Shown here: in pieces, positions 1 to 5,616 of the stretch
How the letters are laid out: every line of letters starts with the position of its first letter
Numbering within the stretch: position 1 is the first letter of the stretch
From: JAJFTV01 sp036825755
Lineage (GTDB): Bacteria > Chloroflexota > Anaerolineae > Anaerolineales > Anaerolineaceae
Direction of reading: 5' to 3'
DNA length: 7,521 nt
NCBI GenBank assembly: GCA_036825755.1
Contig: DAISXR010000142.1
Coordinates: 1 to 7,521, forward strand
Made by a program: the position numbers and the translations under genes
The notes under the pieces: model-generated
Databases searched by the model: none
The model's input: only the letters and a program-made list of their open reading frames with translations
What the model was told of the DNA's origin: nothing

Positions 1-1
1 C

Positions 2-541
2 ACACTTCTACGAGAATCAAAGCTGGATCCTTTTTTCATGGGGCTTTCTCTGGCCGGGGTAATCGCTCTGGCGGGATCCTTCGATATCCGCGAGATCGTG
101 CAGGCTCAGGACCGGATCTGGTTCTTCATCCCCCAAATCCTCGGGCTGATCGTTTTCATCATTGCCGGACTGGCTGAAACCCACCGGCTGCCATTTGATC
201 TGCCGGAAGCAGAAAGTGAACTGGTCGCCGGCTTTCATTCTGAATATTCCGGCATTAAATTCGGCATGTTCTTTGTGGGTGAATACCTGGGCGTCACGCT
301 GATCTCCGCGATGATCGTCGCACTGTTCTTTGGCGGTTGGCTCGGACCTGTTTTGCCCCCGCTGGTGTGGTTCATTCTGAAGACCTTTGTTGTGATCGGC
401 TTCTTTATTCTGGTACGCGCCGCCCTGCCCAGACCGCGTTTCGACCAGTTGATGGCGTATGGCTGGAAAGCCATGCTGCCTTTATCCTTGCTAAATCTGG
501 TCGTCACAGGCGGGGTTGTACTCGCCCTGGGCGGGTTTTGA
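2..541 (+). CDS. nuoH: NADH:quinone oxidoreductase subunit H, C-terminal part (5' end outside window)
   Basis: NuoH is the membrane 'heel' subunit of complex I that forms most of the quinone chamber and links it to the proton channels. From codon 38 the protein (167 residues to the TGA at 539-541) aligns without gaps to about residue 160 to the end of the roughly 325-residue E. coli NuoH. Landmarks are AGSFDI, the acidic loop AETHRLPFDLPEAESELVAG, EYSGIKFG, GEYLG, LFFGGW and the C-terminal RAALPRPRFDQLMAYGWK block. The acidic loop belongs to the quinone-linked glutamate channel. Several hydrophobic membrane segments are evident. The 12 codons before position 38 are open in this frame but do not resemble the family, where a Ser-Tyr-Glu segment is expected, so the left edge may be frameshifted, rearranged or an assembly end. 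nuoI follows after 11 nt. Identity is certain; the first 37 bases are not. Confidence 0.96.
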   Translation, partial: TLLRESKLDPFFMGLSLAGVIALAGSFDIREIVQAQDRIWFFIPQILGLIVFIIAGLAETHRLPFDLPEAESELVAGFHSEYSGIKFGMFFVGEYLGVTLISAMIVALFFGGWLGPVLPPLVWFILKTFVVIGFFILVRAALPRPRFDQLMAYGWKAMLPLSLLNLVVTGGVVLALGGF

Positions 542-552
542 TTGGAGTCGGA

Positions 553-1071
553 ATGATCATTAATGCATTGAAGACCATCTGGGCTGTTTTTCTGCACATG
601 TTTCGCAAACGTGAGACAGTGCTGTATCCCGAGGAAAAACCGTATTTACCTCCACGCTGGCGCGGGCGGATTGTTCTCACCCGCGATCCTGATGGAGCAG
701 AGCGCTGTGTAGCCTGCTATCTGTGCGCAGTGGCCTGCCCGCCGGATTGCATTTCGTTACAGGCCACCCAGGACGAAAACGGCCGGCGTTATCCCGAATA
801 CTTCCGGATCAACTTCTCACGCTGTATCTATTGCGGGTTCTGTGAAGAGGCCTGCCCGACCAATGCCATCCAGCTCACCCCCGATTTTGAAATGGGCGAG
901 TATCAACGCGAAAATTTGGTTTATGAAAAAGAAGATCTGTTGATCAGCGGGCAGGGAAAGTATCCCGATTACAACTATTACCGCGTCGCCGGCGTGAGTA
1001 TTGGCGAAAAAGGGAAAGGGGAAGCAATGAATGAAAAACCTCCGGTCGATCCGCGCAGTCTGCTTCCTTAG
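553..1071 (+). CDS. nuoI: NADH:quinone oxidoreductase subunit I, 2x[4Fe-4S] ferredoxin-like
   Basis: NuoI (172 aa; E. coli 180) is the peripheral subunit carrying clusters N6a and N6b, passing electrons to the last cluster next to the quinone site. Two ferredoxin motifs are visible: CVACYLCAVACP (C52, C55, C58, C62) and CIYCGFCEEACP (C91, C94, C97, C101). The spans RGRIVLTRDPDG, FRINFSRC, TPDFEMGEY, YEKEDLLISG and the SLLP ending match E. coli NuoI almost word for word. The frame is open upstream to 337, but that extension would lie entirely over nuoH and lacks family similarity. ATG 553 is chosen because GGAG at 544-547 sits 5 nt upstream and the protein then begins with the expected amphipathic N-terminal helix before KRET..YPEE. 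It lies 11 nt after nuoH and 41 nt before nuoL. In E. coli the next gene would be nuoJ. Confidence 0.98.
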   Translation: MIINALKTIWAVFLHMFRKRETVLYPEEKPYLPPRWRGRIVLTRDPDGAERCVACYLCAVACPPDCISLQATQDENGRRYPEYFRINFSRCIYCGFCEEACPTNAIQLTPDFEMGEYQRENLVYEKEDLLISGQGKYPDYNYYRVAGVSIGEKGKGEAMNEKPPVDPRSLLP

Positions 1072-1100
1072 GGGGCCATGGAATTGTTTAGAAGTGTCTG

Positions 1101-1106
1101 AAAGGA
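1101..1106 (+). promoter_or_regulatory. Shine-Dalgarno fixing the GTG start of nuoL
   Basis: AAAGGA lies 6 nt before GTG 1113. An in-frame TAG at 1107-1109 directly precedes that codon, so GTG 1113 is the first possible start in the frame. The ATG at 1117 is in another frame. Together these fix a GTG initiation codon for nuoL. Confidence 0.8.
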
Positions 1107-1112
1107 TAGCCT

Positions 1113-3194
1113 GTGGATGATACAACCGTGTTATTCAATCTGGTTCCGCTGATCGTTCTGCTTCCGGTCACCGGGTTGCTCATCAATCTTGCTTTTGGCC
1201 GGCGGATGGGCGAAAAGGCTGTGGGGGTAATCGCCAACGCGGCGCCCGGTCTGGCATTTGTGGTTTCGGTGCTGCTCGCATACGCTCTGAATGCTGGAGG
1301 GGGCCAGGCGGTTATTGTGCCCTTCGCGGATTGGATCCGCATCGGTGATTTGAACATCCCGTGGGCCTTTCGCGTTGATTCGCTCTCAGTCACCATGATG
1401 CTGGTCGTCTCCGGGGTCGGTACGCTGATTCATATCTACGCTATCGGGTACATGCATAAGGATGTACGGTATAAGAATGATCCGGGCCGGTTCAGCCGCT
1501 TCTTTGTCTACCTTAACCTGTTCATCGCGCTGATGATGGTGCTGGTGGGCAGCGACAGTTACCTGATGCTGTTCGTCGGCTGGGAAGGGGTGGGCTTGTG
1601 TTCCTACCTGTTGATCGGCTTCTGGTATGAAAAGGACCCGTCCGGCCGCCCGGGTATTGCCAACGCGTTGGCCGGGCAAAAGGCATTTGTCACCAACCGT
1701 ATCGGCGATATCGGCATGCTTCTGGCCGTTTTCACCACCTTCTGGGCCTTCAAAAGCCTGGCATTTGATGATGTATTTGCCGGGGCTGCCGGTGTAGCGG
1801 GCGTGGCTCCCGGCATCATACTGGCCATTACACTCTTTCTGCTGATCGGTGTTACCGGTAAATCAGCGCAACTACCGCTGTACGTGTGGCTCCCGGATGC
1901 CATGGCCGGCCCAACCCCGGTCTCGGCGCTGATTCATGCGGCCACCATGGTCACGGCTGGCGTTTACCTGCTGGCGCGTTCGGCGCCGTTATTCACGCTC
2001 GTCCCGCAGGCTCAATCTACTGTTGCCTGGGTGGGCGCCATCACCGCCCTGTTCGCGGCGACCATCGCGATCAGCCAGTTTGATATCAAGAAGGTTCTGG
2101 CCTACTCAACCATCAGTCAGCTTGGGTTCATGGTCGCCGCGGTGGGGATGGGCGCTTATGTGGCAGGGCTGTTTCATCTGATCATGCATGCCTTCTTCAA
2201 GGGCCTGCTCTTCCTTTCCGCCGGATCGGTGATCCTCGGCATTGAACGCGGACACCACGCCCTCGCACACTCGGGACACGGTGACCCGCACAACGAGGAC
2301 TTTGATCCCAACGACATGCGCAACATGGGTGGATTGCGGACGCGGATGCCGAAAACGTTCTGGACGTTTCTGGCCGGTGCGCTGGCGCTGGCAGGGATCG
2401 TTCCCTGGGCGGGTTTCTGGTCAAAGGATGAAATTCTGGCCGGTGCTTTGCAGCATTCTCCCGCCATCTTCCTGGTGCTGATGCTGGCAGCGTTTGTGAC
2501 TGCTTTCTACATCGGGCGGCAGATCTGGATGGTCTTTTTTGGCCAACCGCGCCACGCGGCTGCCGAAAATGCAAAAGAAAGCACCGGTACCATCACCATC
2601 CCATTGATCCTCCTGGCGGTGTTGTCTACCATCGGCGGCGTGCTCAATCTGCCAGGCCTGCATCCCTTGACCAACTGGTTGAGTCAAACCATAGCGGGAA
2701 TTGAGGCACATCCGTTCAATTTTCTGGTGGCAGGCATATCCACGCTGCTGGCGCTGCTCGGGATATCACTTTCCTGGGTGATTTACGGCCGCAAACCTCT
2801 GGCGCAGAACCAGCCTGATCCGCTGAAGCGTCTGCTGGGGCCGGTTTTGACCGTGTTCGAACATAAATACTGGGTGGAAGACGTTTACAGGATGCTCATT
2901 GTTGACCGCTACAACAACCTCGCGCGTTTTCTGGCAGAGGCAATTGACAGTCGATTTCTGCATGACTGGTTCCACGATAAGGTCATCGTTGGATCTTACC
3001 GGTGGATCTCAGGTTCATTCCTGACCGGTTTCATCGACCAGCGAATGATCGACGCCGCCGGCGATGGACTGGGCAGGTTAACCAAAGGTATTGCTACCGG
3101 GTTGCGCCGGGCGCAGAACGGACTTGTACGCAGTTATGCGTTGGTTGTTCTGGCGGGTGTGGTGCTCATGCTCGGTTATCTGATTTTGAAATAG
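1113..3194 (+). CDS. nuoL: NADH:quinone oxidoreductase subunit L, distal antiporter-like proton channel
   Basis: NuoL (693 aa; E. coli 613) is the distal proton-pumping subunit, related to Mrp/MnhA Na+/H+ antiporters, with a long lateral helix near the C-terminus that spans the membrane arm. The N-terminal and main antiporter domains are complete. The TM5 glutamate lies in GWEGVGLCSYLLIG (E158), the TM7 lysine in GKSAQLPL (K250), and the central histidine in SALIHAATMVTAGVYL (H275). HLIMHAFFKGLLFL follows (H355, H359, K363), then the TM12 lysine in FWSKDEIL (K438, D439). About residues 555-675 should hold the lateral helix, followed by a final hydrophobic segment (about 675-692). Extra length comes partly from a histidine-rich insertion at residues 376-404 and partly from a longer C-terminal region. 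Translation starts at GTG. nuoM begins 9 nt after the stop. The key channel residues are all present, so the protein should be functional. Confidence 0.98.
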   Translation: MDDTTVLFNLVPLIVLLPVTGLLINLAFGRRMGEKAVGVIANAAPGLAFVVSVLLAYALNAGGGQAVIVPFADWIRIGDLNIPWAFRVDSLSVTMMLVVSGVGTLIHIYAIGYMHKDVRYKNDPGRFSRFFVYLNLFIALMMVLVGSDSYLMLFVGWEGVGLCSYLLIGFWYEKDPSGRPGIANALAGQKAFVTNRIGDIGMLLAVFTTFWAFKSLAFDDVFAGAAGVAGVAPGIILAITLFLLIGVTGKSAQLPLYVWLPDAMAGPTPVSALIHAATMVTAGVYLLARSAPLFTLVPQAQSTVAWVGAITALFAATIAISQFDIKKVLAYSTISQLGFMVAAVGMGAYVAGLFHLIMHAFFKGLLFLSAGSVILGIERGHHALAHSGHGDPHNEDFDPNDMRNMGGLRTRMPKTFWTFLAGALALAGIVPWAGFWSKDEILAGALQHSPAIFLVLMLAAFVTAFYIGRQIWMVFFGQPRHAAAENAKESTGTITIPLILLAVLSTIGGVLNLPGLHPLTNWLSQTIAGIEAHPFNFLVAGISTLLALLGISLSWVIYGRKPLAQNQPDPLKRLLGPVLTVFEHKYWVEDVYRMLIVDRYNNLARFLAEAIDSRFLHDWFHDKVIVGSYRWISGSFLTGFIDQRMIDAAGDGLGRLTKGIATGLRRAQNGLVRSYALVVLAGVVLMLGYLILK

Positions 3195-3203
3195 TGGGGG
3201 CAT

Positions 3204-4712
3204 ATGAACTTATTATTGAATCCTCTCATCCTGGTGACCTTCTTCCCGCTGGTGGGATTGCTCGCCCTGCTTTTTATCCCGTCTGACCGAAAGAATGCCT
3301 TGCGTGTTACCGCCCTGGTTGCATCGCTCCTGACCTTTGGCCTGTCCATCTGGATGCTCACCCAGTTCGATTCCGCCAACCCGGATTTACAGCTTGGCTT
3401 TAATCTCTCCTGGATCCAGGTGGCGGGTTGGAACATCACCTTTGCCATGGGAGTAGACGGTCTGAGCATCCTGCTGGTATTGTTGACCACCTTCCTTGTA
3501 CCCCTCTCCATCCTATCAACCTGGACTGCGGTAGAAGAGCGGGTTAAGGATTTCATGCTGTTCTTCTTGTTGATGGAAACGGGCATGCTGGGCGTTTTTC
3601 TGGCACAGGATCTCTTCCTGTTCTACATCTTCTGGGAATTCAGCCTGATCCCCATGTACCTGCTGATCGGCATCTGGGGCGGATCCCGCCGGACGTACGC
3701 GGCGCTCAAGTTTATCCTGTACACGGTAGCAGGCTCGCTGTTGATGCTGCTGGCGATTCTATATCTTGGGATCACCCAGGGTACATTCTCGATGCCGGAA
3801 CTTCTGGCGAAGGCAAACATCCCCGGGAATATCCAGATGTGGCTGTTCCTGGGCTTTGCGGTAGCTTTTGCCATCAAGGTACCCATGTGGCCCCTGCACT
3901 CCTGGCTGCCGGACGCGCACGTGGAAGCCCCCACTGCCGGTTCGGTGATCCTGGCAGGCGTCATGCTAAAAATGGGCACATACGGTTTCCTGCGCTTCAA
4001 TCTGCCGCTGTTCCCGCAGGCCGCCATTCAGGCAGCGCCCTGGATGGCATTGCTGGCAGTCATCGGGATCATCTATGGGGCCGCAGTCTCCTTCGCCCAA
4101 AAAGATGCCAAAAAACTGGTCGCCTACTCATCGGTCAGCCACCTTGGTTTTGTGATGCTGGGCCTGTTTGCGCTGAACTCTCAGGGTATCCAGGGTGGGA
4201 TCCTGCAAATGGTCAACCACGGCCTGAGTACGGGTGCCCTGTTCCTGATTGTGGGCATCATTTATGAGCGGCGTCACACACGCGAGATGGACGCGTTTGG
4301 CGGGCTGTGGAAAGTGATGCCGGTTTATGGCACCCTGGCATTGATTGTGGCCCTTTCTTCGATGGGACTGCCCGGGTTGAACGGATTCGTCGGTGAGTTT
4401 GCCATCCTGCTGGGCGCGTACGGCTCCCAGGCCATTGGGTCTCCCTGGTTTGCCGGTCTGGCAACCCTCGGTATCATCCTGGCAGCTATTTATTTACTCA
4501 CCATGTTTCAAAAAATATTTCTCGGCCCGTTGGATCGGGATGAAAACAAAGCCATGAAAGATGTCAACTGGCGCGAGATCGCCACGCTGGTTCCGTTGGT
4601 GATCCTCATCTTCTGGATCGGATTATACCCCCGCCCGTTTTTTGATCTGATGGCCCCCTCGGTGGATAAATTGGTTACTTTGCTTCAGGCCGCCTCCGTG
4701 GCGATGCATTAG
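3204..4712 (+). CDS. nuoM: NADH:quinone oxidoreductase subunit M, antiporter-like proton channel
   Basis: NuoM (502 aa, close to the 509 of E. coli) is the middle antiporter-like channel of the membrane arm, about 14 membrane helices. Visible key residues are the TM5 glutamate in FWEFSLIPMYLLIG (E145), the TM7 lysine in FAIKVPMWPLHSWLPDAHVE (K225), the TM8 lysine in LKMGTYG (K256), and the TM12 glutamate in NGFVGEF (E398). That last position is glutamate in NuoM where NuoL and NuoN have lysine, which separates M from L and N. The KLVAYSSVSHLGF block is also present. The start at ATG 3204 is 9 nt after nuoL. The only candidate ribosome site is a G-run at 3196-3200, spaced just 3 nt, so translation may depend partly on coupling to nuoL. 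A longer than average gap (64 nt) follows before nuoJ. Confidence 0.98.
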   Translation: MNLLLNPLILVTFFPLVGLLALLFIPSDRKNALRVTALVASLLTFGLSIWMLTQFDSANPDLQLGFNLSWIQVAGWNITFAMGVDGLSILLVLLTTFLVPLSILSTWTAVEERVKDFMLFFLLMETGMLGVFLAQDLFLFYIFWEFSLIPMYLLIGIWGGSRRTYAALKFILYTVAGSLLMLLAILYLGITQGTFSMPELLAKANIPGNIQMWLFLGFAVAFAIKVPMWPLHSWLPDAHVEAPTAGSVILAGVMLKMGTYGFLRFNLPLFPQAAIQAAPWMALLAVIGIIYGAAVSFAQKDAKKLVAYSSVSHLGFVMLGLFALNSQGIQGGILQMVNHGLSTGALFLIVGIIYERRHTREMDAFGGLWKVMPVYGTLALIVALSSMGLPGLNGFVGEFAILLGAYGSQAIGSPWFAGLATLGIILAAIYLLTMFQKIFLGPLDRDENKAMKDVNWREIATLVPLVILIFWIGLYPRPFFDLMAPSVDKLVTLLQAASVAMH

Positions 4713-4744
4713 CAGAAATCCACCGCTGGATAGGAGATGATTTG

Positions 4745-4780
4745 GTGAAAAAGGCAATACCCCATAAGGAGTTTCAATGA
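4745..4780 (+). other. Possible 11-codon leader ORF coupled to nuoJ
   Basis: GTG 4745 opens a short frame reading (M)KKAIPHKEFQ and ends at TGA 4778-4780, which overlaps the nuoJ start as ATGA. AGGAG at 4732-4736 lies 8 nt upstream of the GTG, an ideal spacing. Its last codons contain the nuoJ Shine-Dalgarno. This arrangement would allow translational coupling. It is equally consistent with chance in a 64-nt gap; nothing here shows that it is translated. Confidence 0.25.
4766..4771 (+). promoter_or_regulatory. Shine-Dalgarno of nuoJ
   Basis: AAGGAG, 5 nt before ATG 4777, is a strong ribosome-binding site and fixes the nuoJ start. It lies inside the possible leader frame at 4745-4780. Confidence 0.8.
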
Positions 4781-5268
4781 GTTGGTTATTTATTCTGTCA
4801 GGAGCTGTAGCGATCATCGCTACAATACTGGTGCTCACCCAGATGAATGCCGTGCATGCGTTGCTTTATATGATCGTTTCTCTGCTGGCTGTGGCCTTCA
4901 TCTTTTTTTTGCTGGGAGCTCCGTTCGTCGCAGCCCTGGAGGTGATCGTTTATGCCGGCGCGATTATGGTCCTGTTTGTGTTTGTGATTATGACGCTCAA
5001 CCTGGGGCCGCAATCGGTGATGCAGGAACGTAACTGGTTGGACATACGCGGCTTACCCGGCATTGTGCTCCTGACGGTGGTGTTACTGGGCGAGTTGATC
5101 TATGTGATGTCAAAAGGATCTAGCGAGGCCGCGTTTGGGTCTCAAATTGCCCCTCAGCAGTTTTCAATCGCCCTGTTTGGCCCCTACCTGCTGGGGGTCG
5201 AACTGGCCTCCATCCTGCTCCTGGCGGGGCTGGTTGGAGCCTTCCATCTCGGGCGGGATTTGAAATAA
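4777..5268 (+). CDS. nuoJ: NADH:quinone oxidoreductase subunit J
   Basis: NuoJ (163 aa; E. coli 184) is a small five-helix membrane subunit (ND6 homologue) beside NuoH and NuoK. Its third helix changes conformation during turnover and gates the hydrophilic proton axis. The sequence shows the N-terminal segment HALLYMIVSLLAVAF and the diagnostic TM3 block ALEVIVYAGAIMVLFVFVIM (E55, Y59, G61), followed by LNLG. Two further hydrophobic segments (about 94-110 and 132-156) complete five. The loop around 78-92 and the C-terminus are shorter than in E. coli. The start is fixed by the Shine-Dalgarno at 4766-4771. In E. coli nuoJ and nuoK lie between nuoI and nuoL; here the pair is together but after nuoM. 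A perfect 19-bp inverted repeat lies in codons 10-16. Confidence 0.97.
   Translation: MSWLFILSGAVAIIATILVLTQMNAVHALLYMIVSLLAVAFIFFLLGAPFVAALEVIVYAGAIMVLFVFVIMTLNLGPQSVMQERNWLDIRGLPGIVLLTVVLLGELIYVMSKGSSEAAFGSQIAPQQFSIALFGPYLLGVELASILLLAGLVGAFHLGRDLK
4806..4824 (+). repeat. 19-bp perfect inverted repeat within the start of nuoJ
   Basis: TGTAGCGAT and ATCGCTACA are exact reverse complements around a single central C. As DNA it resembles a dyad binding site. As RNA it would form a 7-bp stem with a 5-nt loop (ATCAT), starting 29 nt after the first base of the nuoJ start codon. It encodes ordinary hydrophobic residues of the first helix, so it may be incidental. Confidence 0.5.
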
Positions 5269-5285
5269 CCCAAAGGAGAAAACAA

Positions 5286-5594
5286 ATGGCTTCCACTCCC
5301 CTGCACTATGTTTTGATCCTTGCCGCCATTCTCTTCAGTTTGGGAATCATCGGGCTGCTGGTGCGGCGTAACATCTTTTTCACACTCTTATCTATAGAGA
5401 TCATGCTGAACGCAGCCGGTTTAGCTTTTGTAGCAGCCGGTTCACGTTGGATGCAGGCCGATGGGCAGGTGATGTTCGCATTTATCCTGACGATGGCCGC
5501 CGCAGAAGTGAGCGTTGGACTGATCCTGCTTCTGCGGCTGTACCAGCACTTCAACACACTGGATATTGATTCCGCCAAAGACCTTAACGGTTAA
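5286..5594 (+). CDS. nuoK: NADH:quinone oxidoreductase subunit K
   Basis: NuoK (102 aa; E. coli 100) is the three-helix ND4L homologue, related to MrpC, that sits between NuoJ and NuoN. It carries two membrane-embedded glutamates needed for coupling. Both are visible: E38 in LLSIEIMLNAAGL (E. coli E36) and E74 in MAAAEVSVGLILLL (E. coli E72). The LVRRN segment before the second helix is also typical. AAGGAG at 5273-5278 lies 7 nt before ATG 5286. The gene begins 17 nt after nuoJ and ends 22 nt before nuoN. Length, motifs and neighbours all agree, and nothing is missing. Confidence 0.98.
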   Translation: MASTPLHYVLILAAILFSLGIIGLLVRRNIFFTLLSIEIMLNAAGLAFVAAGSRWMQADGQVMFAFILTMAAAEVSVGLILLLRLYQHFNTLDIDSAKDLNG

Positions 5595-5600
5595 TGAAAG

Positions 5601-5605
5601 AAGGG
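5601..5605 (+). promoter_or_regulatory. Likely Shine-Dalgarno of nuoN
   Basis: AAGGG lies 11 nt before ATG 5617, a somewhat long spacing. It supports 5617 as the nuoN start over the longer in-frame extension back to 5566, which would overlap nuoK. An ATG at 5594 overlapping the nuoK stop opens only a five-codon frame (MKEGK) in another register. Confidence 0.6.
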
Positions 5606-5616
5606 AAATAACAACC

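Noticed and set aside
337..552. In-frame upstream extension of nuoI
   Set aside because: It lies almost wholly on nuoH in another frame, has no NuoI similarity, and ATG 553 has its own ribosome site and the expected protein length.
817..1125. Antisense open frames over nuoI and elsewhere (for example 1088-1396, 2197-2574, 3176-3586, 3623-4027)
   Set aside because: They lie opposite well-conserved nuo genes, have no recognisable domains, and are shadows of GC-rich coding sequence.
1113..4712. Possibility that nuoL/nuoM belong to an Mrp antiporter or hydrogenase operon
   Set aside because: They sit among nuoH, I, J, K and N in one run, and their motifs match NuoL and NuoM specifically.
5566..5616. 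In-frame upstream extension of nuoN overlapping nuoK
   Set aside because: Would overlap the end of nuoK; ATG 5617 gives the family N-terminus and length.
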